Assembly: GCF_014199525.1 (NCBI RefSeq)
Contig: NZ_JACHNU010000001.1
Coordinates: 1,156,182 to 1,220,181, forward strand
DNA length: 64,000 nt
Direction of reading: 5' to 3'
DNA from: Conexibacter arvalis
GTDB lineage: Bacteria > Actinomycetota > Thermoleophilia > Solirubrobacterales > Solirubrobacteraceae
Part shown: positions 62,090-64,000 of the stretch, in pieces
Layout of the letters: every line of letters begins with the position of its first letter
Position numbering within the stretch: the first letter of the stretch is position 1
The notes under the pieces: model-generated
Told to the model about the DNA's origin: nothing
What the model saw: the letters and a program-made list of their open reading frames with translations, nothing else
Databases searched by the model: none
Translations under genes and position numbers: made by a program

Positions 62090-63666
62090 GCCGCCGCGGC
62101 GGCCTCCAGCGCCTCGCCCGCGGCCGCGAGCGCGCGCTCCCGCCGCTCCGGCACCAGCCCCATGCGGGTGCGCCGGTCGAGCAGGTCCTCCACGGTCAGC
62201 GCCAGCTCGTGCGCGACGGCGAAGTGCAGCTCGGCGCGGGAGACGGGGACGTCGGGCGCGATCGGGTCGAGCAGGCGCCGGTCGCCGTCGGCGAGCGCGG
62301 CGACGCGGCCGGCCTCGGCGCCGTAGCGGCGCACGAGCGGCGGCGGCAGCTCGCCGGCGGCCGGCGCGCTGCCGCGCGGCGGGGCGCCGACGAGCGGCAG
62401 GCGGCGGGTGACGCACGGGCCGGCGCTCGCGCCCGGGCGTGACGCGATCGCGTCGAGCACGTCCTGCGCCATGCGGCGGGCCGTCGTCAGCTTGCCGCCG
62501 ACGACGGTCAGGACGCCGCCGTGGTCGAGCACGGCGTGGCGGCGGGAGAGGTCGGCGGTCGTCTCGTCGGCGGCACCGGCGAGCAGCGGGCGCAGGCCGG
62601 CGTAGCGGCCGACGACGTCGTCGGAGGCGAGCGGCCGGTCGAGCACCCGGCTGACGCTCTCCAGCAGGAAGCGCTCCTCGGCTGCGTCGACCCCGGGCGC
62701 GACCGGCGGGGAGCCGTCGCCGTCGTAGGGGTCGTCGGTGAGGCCGATCAGCACGAGGCCGTCGGGGCGCGGGGCCGCGAAGACGAGCCGCAGCCCGTCG
62801 TTGCCGGGGACCGGCGCGCTGATCGAGGCGCGCGGCTCGCCGAGGCGGTCGGCCCGCACGAGCAGGTGGGCGCCCTTGCTCGGCCGCAGCTCGATGCCGC
62901 CGCTCAGCTCGCCGGCCCAGACGCCGGTCGCGTTGACGACGTGGCGCGCCGAGATCGCGAGCCGGCCGCCGCCGTGCTCGTCGACGACGGTCGCGCCGTC
63001 GGCGGTCAGCCGCTCGGCGCGCGCGTAGGTGAGGATCCGCGCGCCGTGCGCGGCGGCGGTGCGGGCGACCGCGAGGACCAGCCGCGCGTCGTCCTCGATC
63101 TGGCCGTCCCAGTGGAGGATCGCGCCGCGCAGGTTGCGGTCGCTGAGCGCGGGCGCGAGCCGCCGCGCCTCCTCGCCGGAGATGCGCCGCATCGGCGGGA
63201 GCCGGCGGCGGCTCGTGCCCGCGGCGGCGCGCATCCGGTCGCCGATGCGGATGCCGGCCTCCAGCTTGGCGCCGGCGGCGCGGCCGATCGAGTCGCCGAG
63301 CGGCATCAGCATCGGCAGCGCCCGGATCAGGTGCGGCGCGCTGACGTCCATCAGGATCGCCCGCTCGGCGGCCGACTCCCACGCGAGCCCGAAGTCGAGG
63401 TGAGCGAGGTAGCGCAGCCCGCCGTGGGCGAGCTTGCTGCTCCAGCGGCTCGTCCCGCTCGCGAGGTCGCCCCGCTCGACGAGCGCGACCGACAGCCCGC
63501 GCGTCGCGGCGTCGAGCGCCGTCCAGGCGCCGGTGATCCCGCCGCCGACGACCAGCACGTCGACGCTCTCCCCGTCCGCCAGCGCCTCCAGCTCCCGCGC
63601 CCGCCGCCCGGCGTCGAGCGAGTCGGAGCCCGAGGCCGCCGGCAGCCGTGTGCGACGAAGTGACAT
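62074..63666 (-). CDS. glpD: Aerobic glycerol-3-phosphate dehydrogenase
   Basis: A 530-residue FAD enzyme of the inner membrane surface that oxidises glycerol-3-phosphate to dihydroxyacetone phosphate and passes electrons to quinones. The FAD site is VDVLVVGGGITGAWTALDAA, followed by [20 protein letters not shown] with GGLRYL, the GlpD signature. The C-terminal domain has SSRRHAVLDHGG-like and VVGGKLTTARRMAQDV segments. The start is ATG at 63666; the longer frame adds 24 residues unlike the family. A near-palindrome lies 10-32 bases upstream. Confidence 0.95.
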   Translation of the reverse strand: MSLRRTRLPAASGSDSLDAGRRARELEALADGESVDVLVVGGGITGAWTALDAATRGLSVALVERGDLASGTSRWSSKLAHGGLRYLAHLDFGLAWESAAERAILMDVSAPHLIRALPMLMPLGDSIGRAAGAKLEAGIRIGDRMRAAAGTSRRRLPPMRRISGEEARRLAPALSDRNLRGAILHWDGQIEDDARLVLAVARTAAAHGARILTYARAERLTADGATVVDEHGGGRLAISARHVVNATGVWAGELSGGIELRPSKGAHLLVRADRLGEPRASISAPVPGNDGLRLVFAAPRPDGLVLIGLTDDPYDGDGSPPVAPGVDAAEERFLLESVSRVLDRPLASDDVVGRYAGLRPLLAGAADETTADLSRRHAVLDHGGVLTVVGGKLTTARRMAQDVLDAIASRPGASAGPCVTRRLPLVGAPPRGSAPAAGELPPPLVRRYGAEAGRVAALADGDRRLLDPIAPDVPVSRAELHFAVAHELALTVEDLLDRRTRMGLVPERRERALAAAGEALEAAAAAQGAR

Positions 63667-63675
63667 TCTGAGTCG

Positions 63676-63698
63676 CACTGTAACACCGGTGTCCAGTG
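63676..63698. promoter_or_regulatory. Nested palindrome upstream of glpD
   Basis: The perfect palindrome ACACCGGTGT (63683-63692) is flanked by CACTG (63676-63680) and CAGTG (63694-63698), giving an almost symmetric 23-bp element 10 bases before the glpD start. It is a likely repressor site, for a TetR- or GlpR-like protein. Confidence 0.55.
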
Positions 63699-63801
63699 CC
63701 CGCGCAGGCTGCTCCGAGCGCCCGGCCCGGCTCTTCACCCTGCCGCCGCACGCGCCGGTCGGCTACCATGTGCGCCCCGCCGGGTCTGCGCCGGCTGGTC
63801 T

Positions 63802-63874
63802 GCCGACATAGCTCAGCTGGTAGAGCACTTCACTCGTAATGAAGGGGTCCCCGGTTCGAGTCCGGGTGTCGGCT
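63802..63874 (+). tRNA. tRNA-Thr (anticodon CGU)
   Basis: A complete 73-base cloverleaf: acceptor GCCGACA pairs with TGTCGGC, D-arm GCTCAGCTGGTAGAGC, anticodon stem CTTCA/TGAAG with loop CTCGTAA (anticodon CGT at 63835-63837, reading ACG), and T-arm CCGGTTCGAGTCCGG. The discriminator is T and CCA is not encoded. It is followed by a strong terminator and an integrase start. Confidence 0.97.
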
Positions 63875-63882
63875 CCTCAGAC

Positions 63883-63919
63883 GAAAGCCCCGCTGCGGCG
63901 GGGCTTTCGGCGTTTTCGG
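63883..63919 (+). terminator. Rho-independent terminator after tRNA-Thr
   Basis: Perfect 11-bp arms GAAAGCCCCGC (63883-63893) and GCGGGGCTTTC (63898-63908) with loop TGCG, followed by ggcgTTTT. It lies 9 bases past the tRNA end. It is the clearest intrinsic terminator in the window. Confidence 0.9.
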
Positions 63920-63970
63920 GGCCGTGCTCTTTGACGCTCTAAGGGCGTTTTAGGGGCGTTGGGGCAACGG

Positions 63971-64000
63971 ATGGGGCAACGCGGCTCGGTGCGAGAGGGC
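63971..64000 (+). CDS. Start of a probable tyrosine integrase (cut by window end)
   Basis: ATG at 63971 opens MGQRGSVREG, which then runs off the window. Actinobacterial phage and island tyrosine recombinases very often start in this way (M-x-x-R-G-S-V-x-x-R/G). The position, 96 bases past the 3' end of a tRNA gene, is the classic place for an integrase next to its attachment site. GGGGCAACG occurs twice (63961-63969 and 63973-63981), possibly part of an arm site. Only ten codons are seen, so this is tentative. Confidence 0.5.
   Translation, partial: MGQRGSVREG

Overview
The window is about 72% GC chromosomal DNA from a high-GC actinobacterium, most likely class Thermoleophilia, order Solirubrobacterales (Conexibacter/Solirubrobacter-like). 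This is inferred from very high GC3, frequent GTG/TTG starts, stop/start overlaps of the ATGA/GTGA type, a B12-dependent ribonucleotide reductase, a SigB/SigF-type sigma factor and an ANTAR regulator. A secreted protein that joins a collagen-like run to a basic Cys-containing tail also fits my recollection of that order. No taxonomic marker beyond one tRNA is present, so the placement is an inference.

Layout. (1) About 0.1-18.5 kb: a surface-polysaccharide locus with a Wzx-like flippase, several glycosyltransferases, DUF2142-type and other polytopic membrane proteins, a Wzm/Wzt ABC exporter, and two multi-domain enzymes (GT2-GT4, and methyltransferase-coiled coil-GT2-GT4). (2) 18.5-25.6 kb: heme A synthase, a two-component system, an SDR/carboxymuconolactone-decarboxylase pair, and a large membrane protein with an alkaline-phosphatase-like outer domain. 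(3) 25.6-27.0 kb: a lower-GC two-gene patch with a proteasome-fold (Ntn hydrolase-like) protein and a small charged protein. (4) 27.1-33.0 kb: a myo-inositol operon iolD-MDR-iolE-iolC-iolB in which every junction overlaps. (5) 33.1-44.9 kb: a secreted LmbE-type deacetylase, then an overlapping operon of DeoR regulator, GH4 glycosidase, PfkB kinase, sugar ABC transporter and SIS isomerase/deaminase. Together these look like amino-sugar (chitooligosaccharide) use. (6) 44.9-63.7 kb: housekeeping and accessory genes, including an RDD protein, FtsH, P450, cupin, MFS with MarR, MsrB, sigma factor, ANTAR regulator, NrdJ, GalE, an SDR, HolB, TetR and GlpD. (7) 63.8-64.0 kb: tRNA-Thr(CGU), a strong terminator, and what looks like the first ten codons of a tyrosine integrase, probably the edge of an integrated element.

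Working together: regions 1 and 5 suggest a cell that builds an elaborate envelope glycan and scavenges amino sugars; region 4 feeds inositol into central metabolism, although inositol dehydrogenase (iolG) and methylmalonate-semialdehyde dehydrogenase (iolA) are not in the window. The least explained items are the proteasome-like gene pair at 25.6-27.0 kb, the LmbE-CBM-collagen protein, the pseudo-receiver ANTAR protein, and inverted repeats in front of marR, msrB and glpD. No gap between genes exceeds 300 bases; the longest, 56730-57010, is described below.
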